Shown: positions 17,740 through 24,330 of the stretch, piece after piece | Position numbering within the stretch: position 1 is the stretch's first letter | Layout: each line of letters opens with the position of its first letter | NCBI RefSeq assembly: GCF_000719115.1 | Contig: NZ_JOEA01000027.1 | Location: forward strand, 29,374-93,373 | DNA from: Lentzea albidocapillata | GTDB lineage: Bacteria; Actinomycetota; Actinomycetes; Mycobacteriales; Pseudonocardiaceae | Reading direction: 5' to 3' | DNA length: 64,000 nucleotides | The notes under the pieces: model-generated | Told to the model about the DNA's origin: nothing | What the model saw: the letters and a program-made list of their open reading frames with translations, nothing else | Database searches by the model: none | Program-made: the position numbers and the translations under genes

Positions 17740-17923
17740 TACGGAGCCCTCCTAGTTGTCGCGACAGCTGCCCGTACGTTACCGCCCAGTAGTCGCGAGT
17801 TCGCGCTGGTCGTCCGTTCGCCTCTTCGTCTCGATTCGGCGAAGCCCAATCGGGGCGAAGCGGCGGGCGGATGACCAGCTTCCCGGCGAACTCGCCGCCG
17901 TCTGCGGAGCAGCGGCCAAAAAA

Positions 17924-18727
17924 TCAGACTTTCCTGCGGGCGAAGAAGCGGTCTCCCGCTTTCTGCAGCTCCAGGTCCTGGGCGAACGTCTTCGAGAGGT
18001 TCTCCTCGGTCAGCACGTCGTCCAAGAGCCCCTGCGCCACGATCGACCCCTCGCGCAGCAGCAACGCGTGCGTGAAGCCCGGCGGGATCTCCTCGACGTG
18101 GTGCGTGACCAGCACCATCGCGGGCGCGTCCGGGTCCATCGCCAGCTCCGAGAGCTTCGCGACCAGGTCCTCGCGGCCGCCCAGGTCGAGGCCCGCGGCG
18201 GGCTCGTCGAGCAGCAGCATCTCGGGGTCGGTCATCAACGCGCGGGCGATCAGCGTGCGCTTGCGCTCGCCCTCGCTCAGCGTGCCGTAGAGGCGGTCGG
18301 CGAGGTGTGCCATGCCGAGGGTGCCGAGCAGCTCGCGGGCGCGGTCGGTGTCCTGCTTGCCGTACTCCTCGCGCCAGCGGCCGAGCACCGCGTAACCGGC
18401 GGAGACGACCAGGTCGACGACCGTCTCGTCGGGCGGGATGCGGCCGCCCAGCGCCGCGGAGCACAGGCCGATCCGGGGCTTGAGCTCCTGGACGTCCGTT
18501 TTGCCGAGACGTTCACCCAGGAGGTGGACCTTGCCCTTGGTCGGGTGCAGGTCGGCACTGGAGAGCCTCAGCAGGGTGGTCTTGCCGGCGCCGTTCGGGC
18601 CCAGCACCACCCAGCGCTCGTCCAGTTCCACGCTCCAGTCGATGTTTCCGACCAGCGTGTTCTTGCCTCGGCGGACCGACACGCCCGCCATGTGCACGAC
18701 CAGATCTGTCACGTCGACGTCCGCCAC
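17924..18727 (-). CDS. ABC transporter ATP-binding protein
   Basis: About 267-aa stand-alone ATPase. Walker A is GPNGAGKTTLL, the Q-loop follows, the signature is TLSEGERKRTLIARAL (SEGER in place of SGGQ), Walker B is MLLLDEPAAGLD, and the switch His is in LVTHHVEEI. The LVTHHVEEIPPGFTHALLL end resembles the YlmA/ModF-like group of single ATPases. No permease gene is adjacent, so the partner is unknown. I chose the GTG at 18727; the frame extends upstream to 18820. It is divergent from glgX, 128 bases apart. Confidence 0.85.
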   Translation of the reverse strand: MADVDVTDLVVHMAGVSVRRGKNTLVGNIDWSVELDERWVVLGPNGAGKTTLLRLSSADLHPTKGKVHLLGERLGKTDVQELKPRIGLCSAALGGRIPPDETVVDLVVSAGYAVLGRWREEYGKQDTDRARELLGTLGMAHLADRLYGTLSEGERKRTLIARALMTDPEMLLLDEPAAGLDLGGREDLVAKLSELAMDPDAPAMVLVTHHVEEIPPGFTHALLLREGSIVAQGLLDDVLTEENLSKTFAQDLELQKAGDRFFARRKV

Positions 18728-18855
18728 GCCCCCATTCTTCCGAACGGCCTCGCACCGACCACTCATCGGGGTGTCCCTCGCGAGTGGTGACCCCGCTGCG
18801 CCGCCTGTGTGAACTCTCAAGTTTTTTGTCGGTGGCGGATGCCAAGATCGGGGGC

Positions 18856-20970
18856 ATGGCTACGCGACCCGAGTCCGAGGTGCTGGCAGGCCGACCGTTC
18901 CCACTGGGGGCACACGCCGAAGCAGGCGGTGTCCGGTTCGCGGTGACGTCCCACGTCGCCGACGCGGTCGAGGTCTGTCTCGTCGACGACGACGGCACCG
19001 AGAAACGGGTCGAGCTGACCGAACGGACGTTCGGTGTCTGGCACGGCCTCGTGCCCGGTGTCACGCCCGGTCAGCGGTACGGGTTCCGGGTGCACGGGCC
19101 CTACGACCCGGGGCGCGGGCTGCGCTGCAACCCGGCGAAGCTGCTGGTCGACCCGTACGCGCGGCAGATCGAGGGCATGATCACGAACCTGGAGGCCTCG
19201 CTCGGCTACGCCGGCGACCCGATGCACGGGCCGCCGTCCGCGATCGACTCGCTCGGCAGCGTGCCCCTGTCCGTCGTCAGCTCACCGGGCGGTGCGGACA
19301 CGGGCGTGAAGCCCGACGTGCCGTTCGAAGAGGCAGTCATCTACGAGATGCACGTCAAGGGCTTCACGAAGAACCACCCGGACATCCCGGAGAAGCTGCG
19401 CGGCACGTACCTGGGACTCGCGCACCCGGCGGCGATCGAGCACCTCACGCGCCTCGGTGTCACGAGTGTCGAGCTGCTGCCGGTCCAGACGTTCCAGGAC
19501 GAGCCGTCGCTGCTGAGCCGGGGCGCGAGCAACTACTGGGGCTACTCGCCGCTGGGCTACTGCGCGCCGCACGCCGCGTACGCGAGCGAACCGGGCAACG
19601 AGGTCCAGGAGTTCCGCACGATGGTCGCGGCGATGCACGCGGCGAACATCGAGGTGCTGATCGATGTCGTCTACAACCACACCTGCGAGGGCGGTCCGGA
19701 CGGGCCGACCATCTGCTTCCGCGGCTACGACGCGCCGGGGTACTACCTGCACGCCGGCGGCGGCAGCACGGTCGACATCACCGGCTGCGGGAACACGCTG
19801 GACGCCGGGTCGCCGCAGGTCGTGCGGCTGGTCACCGACTCGCTGCGGTACTGGGCGGACGAGATGGGCGTCGACGGGTTCCGGTTCGACCTCGCCTCGA
19901 CGATGGGCCGGCCTGCCGGCGGGTTCTTCGACCGCGACTCGGCCCTGCTGACGGCCATCACGACGGATCCGGTGCTGTGCCGGTCCAAGCTGATCGCCGA
20001 GCCGTGGGACGCGACGGGCGACGGGTACCGGGTGGGCGACTTCGGCATGCAGTGGGCCGAGTGGAACGGTCGTTATCGCGACACGGTCAGGGATTTCTGG
20101 CGCGGCCACACGTCCGTGCGCGATCTCGCGTACCGGCTCTCCGGGTCGAGCGACCTGTACGCGGACGACCTGCGCCGGCCGTGGCAGTCGATCAACTTCA
20201 TCACCGCGCACGACGGGTTCACGTTGCGGGACCTGGTGTCGTACAACGACAAGCACAACGAGGAGAACGGCGAGGACAACCGCGACGGCACGAACGACAA
20301 CCGTTCGTGGAACTGCGGTGCCGAGGGCGAGACGTCCGATCCCGCCATCCTCACCCTGCGGGCGCAGCAGGCGCGGAACCTGCTCTCGACGCTGCTGCTG
20401 TCGACCGGCACGCCGATGATGACGGCGGGCGACGAGATGTGGCGCACCCAGGGCGGCAACAACAACGCGTACTGCCTGGACAACGACGTGTCGTGGGTCG
20501 ACTGGACGACGACCGACGCGAGCGAGGCGCTGCTGGGGTTCACGCAGCGGCTGATCGACCTGCGCGCGTCGTCGCCGGCGTTGCGGCAGCCCGAGTTCTT
20601 CGAGGGCCGCACGACGCCCAGCGGCAACCCGGACCTGGTGTGGTTCCGGCCGGACGGGCAGGAAATGGCCGAGACGGACTGGTTCGACGAGGGCCGCCGC
20701 ACGCTCGGCATGTTCATCGACGGCTCGAGCTGCCTCTCCCGCACACGGGACGGCGAGCTCGTGTCCGACGACTCGTGGCTGATGCTGATGCACGCCGGTG
20801 CGGACGCCATCAGTGTGACGCTGCCGCACGAGCGCTACGGGCCGTCGTACGAGCCGTTCCTCGACACGACGACGACGGACGGCTCCCCGGCGAATCCCGG
20901 TTCTCTAGCACCGTGGGAGAAGCTCACCGTGCCCGCGCGCTCGTTGTTGCTGCTCCGCGTACCGCGCTGA
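18856..20970 (+). CDS. glgX: Glycogen debranching enzyme GlgX
   Basis: 704-aa GH13 isoamylase-type enzyme that removes alpha-1,6 branches from glycogen, producing maltodextrins for GlgP. An N-terminal CBM48 domain (residues 10-110) is followed by the catalytic barrel, with the nucleophile in DGFRFDLAST, the acid in LIAEPWDATG, and the third Asp in FITAHDGFTLRDLV; the KHNEENGEDNRDG stretch is diagnostic of GlgX. I chose the ATG at 18856 after GGGGG. A CAAGAT box (18843-18848) gives a near-leaderless start. It opens the glucan region of this window. Confidence 0.95.
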   Translation: MATRPESEVLAGRPFPLGAHAEAGGVRFAVTSHVADAVEVCLVDDDGTEKRVELTERTFGVWHGLVPGVTPGQRYGFRVHGPYDPGRGLRCNPAKLLVDPYARQIEGMITNLEASLGYAGDPMHGPPSAIDSLGSVPLSVVSSPGGADTGVKPDVPFEEAVIYEMHVKGFTKNHPDIPEKLRGTYLGLAHPAAIEHLTRLGVTSVELLPVQTFQDEPSLLSRGASNYWGYSPLGYCAPHAAYASEPGNEVQEFRTMVAAMHAANIEVLIDVVYNHTCEGGPDGPTICFRGYDAPGYYLHAGGGSTVDITGCGNTLDAGSPQVVRLVTDSLRYWADEMGVDGFRFDLASTMGRPAGGFFDRDSALLTAITTDPVLCRSKLIAEPWDATGDGYRVGDFGMQWAEWNGRYRDTVRDFWRGHTSVRDLAYRLSGSSDLYADDLRRPWQSINFITAHDGFTLRDLVSYNDKHNEENGEDNRDGTNDNRSWNCGAEGETSDPAILTLRAQQARNLLSTLLLSTGTPMMTAGDEMWRTQGGNNNAYCLDNDVSWVDWTTTDASEALLGFTQRLIDLRASSPALRQPEFFEGRTTPSGNPDLVWFRPDGQEMAETDWFDEGRRTLGMFIDGSSCLSRTRDGELVSDDSWLMLMHAGADAISVTLPHERYGPSYEPFLDTTTTDGSPANPGSLAPWEKLTVPARSLLLLRVPR

Positions 20971-21062
20971 ACTCCTTGCGGTCACTTGACTCTGTGTCCG
21001 AGGTTCTTCCGGCGAATGGACGCTCTAGCCATAGTCTGAGCGCGTCTGGCACCATCACGCTC

Positions 21063-21149
21063 GTGGTCGTCTACTGCTGGACGGACCGCACGATCGACCT
21101 CGTACTCGTGGCGTCGTGCGGGTGTAGCTCGACGCGACGCACGCGCTGA
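21063..21149 (+). CDS. Putative cysteine-responsive leader peptide
   Basis: A 28-residue ORF starting at GTG, upstream of the cysteine dioxygenase gene. Its core (R-T-I-D-L-V-L-V-A-S-C-G-C) matches the pattern of actinomycete putative leader peptides found before sulfur-metabolism genes (R-x-[VI]-D-L-x-x-V-A-S-x-x-C). Two cysteine codons, 21117-21119 and 21123-21125, lie 6-14 bases before the left arm of a strong hairpin, and the stop codon (21147-21149) lies inside it. A TAGTCT -10 box at 21032-21037 gives a short leader. A shorter start at GTG 21108 is possible. Control of the dioxygenase by ribosome stalling is inference; related attenuators are described in mycobacteria. Confidence 0.7.
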   Translation: MVVYCWTDRTIDLVLVASCGCSSTRRTR

Positions 21150-21168
21150 CAGCGCCCTGCGTCGCGTC
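21131..21168 (+). promoter_or_regulatory. Hairpin A of the leader region
   Basis: Eleven perfect base pairs between 21131-21141 and 21158-21168, extended by an inner GCGCT-gac-AGCGC stem (21143-21155). It overlaps the last codons and stop of the leader peptide. Its right arm is also the left arm of hairpin B, so the two cannot form together. Confidence 0.7.
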
Positions 21169-21195
21169 TTGATCGCTACCCGTACCCGACGCGGC
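21161..21195 (+). promoter_or_regulatory. Hairpin B, competing with hairpin A, next to the dioxygenase ribosome site
   Basis: Bases 21161-21168 can pair with 21188-21195 (eight pairs, one G-U). The stem ends 4 bases before the AGGAG ribosome site (21200-21204) of the dioxygenase gene. Inference: when it forms it hinders initiation, and hairpin A releases it. Confidence 0.5.
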
Positions 21196-21211
21196 CTTCA
21201 GGAGCGAGTGC

Positions 21212-21799
21212 GTGACCTCGACGTATGCAGACCATGATCAATTCGATCTCCACCCGGCGCTTGACAGTCTGCTGCTGAGTGACGTGATCCATCCGTCCCG
21301 CGACCTGTGGACGCCGCGCGAGCTGCGCGATCTCACCTCGTTCGTGGCGAGCGAGCTGACCACCGGGTTGCTGCAGATCCTCGACTACTCGACCGAACAC
21401 CGCTGGTGGGCGCGGCTGGGGCTGACCGAGGGCGTCGAGCTGTGGCTGCTGTCGTGGCTGCCCGGCCAGGGCACCGAGCCGCACGACCACGGCGGTTCGG
21501 CCGGGTCGTTCACCGTGCTGACCGGCAGGCTGCGGGAGGACTACCGCTACCCAGCCGGGCCGATCCGGTCCGCGGTGCGCGACACCGGCGACGCGCTGGG
21601 CTTCGGGTCCGGGCGCGCGCACCAGGTGCTGAACCCGTTCGAGGCGCCGGCCGCGACCGTGCACGCCTACTCGCCGCCGCTCGTGCCGACCCGCGAGTAC
21701 GCGTCGCTGCACGACATCCCCGACTCGATCCCACCGCTGCCCGCGCAGCGCCTGCCGCTGGCGCAACTGCGTCAGCTGGCCGACCTGGAGGGCCCGTGA
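21212..21799 (+). CDS. Cysteine dioxygenase type I
   Basis: 195-aa non-haem iron enzyme of the cupin fold that oxidises L-cysteine to cysteine sulfinate. The iron-binding motif EPHDHGGSAGSFTVLTGRL (His pair and Gly-rich turn) is present, and the third His is in RAHQVLN. The Tyr of the C-terminal cofactor region is in VHAYSPPL. The start is GTG with AGGAG 7 bases before it. Upstream lies a cysteine-codon leader peptide; downstream the rhodanese gene overlaps by 4 bases. Together these predict a cysteine-degradation operon controlled by cysteine supply. Confidence 0.93.
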   Translation: MTSTYADHDQFDLHPALDSLLLSDVIHPSRDLWTPRELRDLTSFVASELTTGLLQILDYSTEHRWWARLGLTEGVELWLLSWLPGQGTEPHDHGGSAGSFTVLTGRLREDYRYPAGPIRSAVRDTGDALGFGSGRAHQVLNPFEAPAATVHAYSPPLVPTREYASLHDIPDSIPPLPAQRLPLAQLRQLADLEGP

Positions 21800-22185
21800 G
21801 CAACGTCGACACCATCCTCGAAGACGCCCGGTCGCATCTCAAGCGGCTGGAACCGCACGAGGTGCTCGCGCTGGAGGACGTGCTCGTCGTCGACATCCGG
21901 CCCGCCCACAACCGGCTGGCCGAGGGCGAGATCGAGAACTCCGTCGTGGTCGAGCGGATCGTGCTGGAGTGGCGGCTCGACCCCGCCGGCGACTGGCGGC
22001 TGCCAGGGTTCACCGCCGGCACGACCGTCGTCGTGGTGTGCAACGAAGGCTGGGCGTCGTCGCTCGCGGCCCGGGACCTGCAACGGGTCGGGCTGCCCAA
22101 CGCGACGGACCTCGTCGGCGGGTACCGGGGCTGGCGCGCCGCCGGACTGCCGATCCGCGAGGGCGGCTCGGAGCCCGTGGTCTGA
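21796..22185 (+). CDS. Rhodanese-like domain protein
   Basis: 129 aa, a single rhodanese domain. It has the N-terminal VLVVDIRPAHNRLAEGEIENS segment and an active-site loop VCNEGWASSLAA with the catalytic Cys, ending in GGYRGWRAAGLPI. The GTG start overlaps the dioxygenase stop (GTGA), so the two are translationally coupled. It probably handles sulfane sulfur or sulfite arising from cysteine oxidation. The loop differs from the usual CxxGxRS form, so the sulfur acceptor cannot be predicted. Confidence 0.88.
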   Translation: MSNVDTILEDARSHLKRLEPHEVLALEDVLVVDIRPAHNRLAEGEIENSVVVERIVLEWRLDPAGDWRLPGFTAGTTVVVVCNEGWASSLAARDLQRVGLPNATDLVGGYRGWRAAGLPIREGGSEPVV

Positions 22186-22208
22186 CCTTGGAACCGCTGT
22201 CCCGCCGG

Positions 22209-22214
22209 TAACGT
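22209..22214 (+). promoter_or_regulatory. -10 box of the TPR membrane-protein gene, leaderless
   Basis: TAACGT ends 9 bases before the GTG start at 22224, with no ribosome site. It suggests a promoter separate from the cysteine dioxygenase operon. Confidence 0.45.
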
Positions 22215-22223
22215 CTGCTGACC

Positions 22224-23345
22224 GTGACAGTTGTGCGCTGGGTCGTGACGGCACTGGTCGTGGCCGGGACGATCGCCTGGACCCTCCCGGAGTTCCATCT
22301 CGGCCTGGCCGGAGCACTGGCCGGCCTGATCGTGGAGCTGACCGCGGCACAGGCAGGCCTGGCGCTCGGCGCCGTCCTGTGCGGACTCCGGATCACGCAC
22401 GTGATCATCGGCATCGGCGGCGAGCTCAAGTCGTGGACGTGGACGCACCAGCGGCTCGTCCTGCGCCAGATCCCCGTGCTCGCGACCGTCGGGATCACCG
22501 GGCTGAAGCCGGGTGTGCGCCGGCGGATGGTCCTCACCGGAGCGTTCGCGATCGTCTTCTGCGCCGCGGTCGCGGCGGTGACGTGGCTCGCCACCGGCAG
22601 CGCGTTCGGCAAGGGCATGGCGCTCGCCGCCACCACCTGCTTCCTGTGGCAGCTCGTGCCGGTCGAGCGGCCGGGCAACACGAGCCTGGGCTGGTTCGTG
22701 TTCTCGCTGCCGAAGCTCTCCGGACGGCCGCTCGGCGAACTGGAGGCACGGCCCGGCGTGCTCGCCGGCATGGACGCCTACCAGCGCGGTGACCTCGACG
22801 AGGCCGAGCGCGTCTACGCGGAACTGGTGCGCGAACACCCCGACCTGCTCACTGTCGTCGGGCTCAAGGTCGTGACGTCGTGCGCCCGCGAGCGGTACCT
22901 CGAAGCGCTGCAGACGGTGATCGGGCTGACCGGTCGCGAGGACCTGAGCACGCGCGACCTGGCGTTCGTCATGGCCACCACCGCGGGCGTCTCCGTGCTG
23001 GCGGTCGAGGCGGGGCAGTTCCCCGCGGAGGTGGGGCTGGAGACCGCGCGCAGCATGTTCGGCAACGCCTACGCGGCCGGATATCCGAAGCAGCGCGCGA
23101 ACGGGACGCTGGCGATCATGGCGTTGATCGAGGGCGACACCACGAAGGCCAGGCAGCTCGCGGGCTACTCCGCCGAGTCGAGCGAGAACGCGCAGGGCCG
23201 TGCCGACGACCTGATCACCATCGCGCGGGCGTGGATGGCGGACGGCGACAACGCGAAGGCCCGCGAACTCGTGGCCGAGGCGCACGAGCTCGCGGGCTGG
23301 AGTCCGCGGGTGGCGACGACCCGCGCCCGCCTGGAGATCAGCTGA
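22224..23345 (+). CDS. Membrane protein with TPR-like C-terminal region
   Basis: 373-aa protein not assigned to a characterised family. Three to four hydrophobic helices lie in the first 160 residues (near 5-25, 28-55, 95-115 and 120-140). The C-terminal half is helical with tetratricopeptide-like pairs (GMDAYQRGDLDEAERVYAEL; a later pair ends in AKARELVAEAHELAG). It may be a scaffold at the membrane. No partner is evident; the gene is separated from the rhodanese gene by its own -10 box and ends before a strong bidirectional terminator. Confidence 0.7.
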   Translation: MTVVRWVVTALVVAGTIAWTLPEFHLGLAGALAGLIVELTAAQAGLALGAVLCGLRITHVIIGIGGELKSWTWTHQRLVLRQIPVLATVGITGLKPGVRRRMVLTGAFAIVFCAAVAAVTWLATGSAFGKGMALAATTCFLWQLVPVERPGNTSLGWFVFSLPKLSGRPLGELEARPGVLAGMDAYQRGDLDEAERVYAELVREHPDLLTVVGLKVVTSCARERYLEALQTVIGLTGREDLSTRDLAFVMATTAGVSVLAVEAGQFPAEVGLETARSMFGNAYAAGYPKQRANGTLAIMALIEGDTTKARQLAGYSAESSENAQGRADDLITIARAWMADGDNAKARELVAEAHELAGWSPRVATTRARLEIS

Positions 23346-23432
23346 CCGATTCCGGGCAAAACGAATCGGTCGCATCATTGTGTGCAATTCCGAATTGCCG
23401 CCATTCCGCACCGAACGGAATACTGCGACACG

Positions 23433-23472
23433 GCAAAGGGCCCGTCACCGAGACCGGTGACGGGCCCTTTGC
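23433..23472. terminator. Bidirectional terminator
   Basis: A perfect 18-bp stem (23433-23450 with 23455-23472) and 4-base loop between the converging TPR membrane-protein gene and the secreted-protein gene. It carries an A-rich start on one side and T-rich end on the other (CAAAGGG..CCCTTTG), so it can serve both strands. Confidence 0.85.
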
Positions 23473-23486
23473 ACCCCGCGGACAGA

Positions 23487-24029
23487 TCAGCTGTTCTGGA
23501 CCGGCAGCGGCAGGCCGGGCAGCGTCGGCAGGCCACCGGGAGGCGCCGGCAGGCCGCACTTGCTCAGCAGGTCGGTGACGGTCTTGAGCAACGTGGTCAG
23601 CAGACCGGTGAGTTTGCCGACGTCGGGCAGGGCGCCTCCGGCGGCGCCGAGGACCGTGCCGCCGAGGCCCGCGATGGTCGAGATCAGGTTCAGCACGACC
23701 GGCAGGCACTGGTCGACCGGCCCTGTGTACTCGGCCTTCGCGGGTAGGGGTACGCCCGGCACGCTGACCGGCGGTGTCGGCAGACAGCCGGAGCTCTGCA
23801 TCGCGGTCACCAGGTTGAGCATGTCACCGATCAACGGTGTCACGGCGCCCACGTTGGGCAGGGGCAGGAGACTGCTGACGGTCTTCGTGAGTTTTCCGGC
23901 GAGGTCGGTGACGAGACCGGCGCAGGCGGCTGGGAGTTCTGGCGCGGCGGGCGACGCACTGGCAGCCGGGATGGTCGAGGCGGTGAACAATGCTGCGACG
24001 AGCGAGAGTGCGGTAATCGTCTTCTTCAC
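23487..24029 (-). CDS. Small secreted Cys-containing hydrophobic protein
   Basis: 180 aa, family not recognised. A Sec signal peptide (VKKTITALSLVAALFTAS..) ends near ASA-SP (about residue 26). The mature part has four cysteines and an alternation of Leu-rich amphipathic helices with Pro-Gly-Leu stretches (VPGVPLP, LPTLPGLPLP). Similar small secreted proteins are common in actinomycetes and may be surface-active. The start is GTG with AAGAAGG before it. The region upstream up to glgP (24030-24330) holds the glgP hairpin and nothing else recognised. Confidence 0.72.
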   Translation of the reverse strand: MKKTITALSLVAALFTASTIPAASASPAAPELPAACAGLVTDLAGKLTKTVSSLLPLPNVGAVTPLIGDMLNLVTAMQSSGCLPTPPVSVPGVPLPAKAEYTGPVDQCLPVVLNLISTIAGLGGTVLGAAGGALPDVGKLTGLLTTLLKTVTDLLSKCGLPAPPGGLPTLPGLPLPVQNS

Positions 24030-24268
24030 GGCTACCTTCTTCCTCAATGCGCAATTCACTTGGAGCCGCCCCGAGAAAACCTTCGACGAATTCTCGTGCG
24101 GTTCATTCCATGCCAAGGAGCGTAAGCCCGCATCCAGGCCCCTACCAGCGGAGATCGCGAATTCACCCACTCGAAAAAGTGGTCATTCGTTTGAGCGAAG
24201 TGGTTTGAGGGGTACACGCCTGACTCAAGTCACGAGCAGTGACCAGGCAACCTGGAAGACAAACACAT

Positions 24269-24311
24269 CAGGGCATCCAGCCCGCCGTTTGAAGGCGAAC
24301 CGGATGCCCTG
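24269..24311 (-). terminator. Hairpin after glgP
   Basis: Ten perfect pairs (CAGGGCATCC with its complement, 24269-24278 and 24302-24311) and a 23-base loop, 20 bases past the glgP stop on the minus strand. Confidence 0.6.
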
Positions 24312-24330
24312 TGTCAATCTCGCGAAGCGA

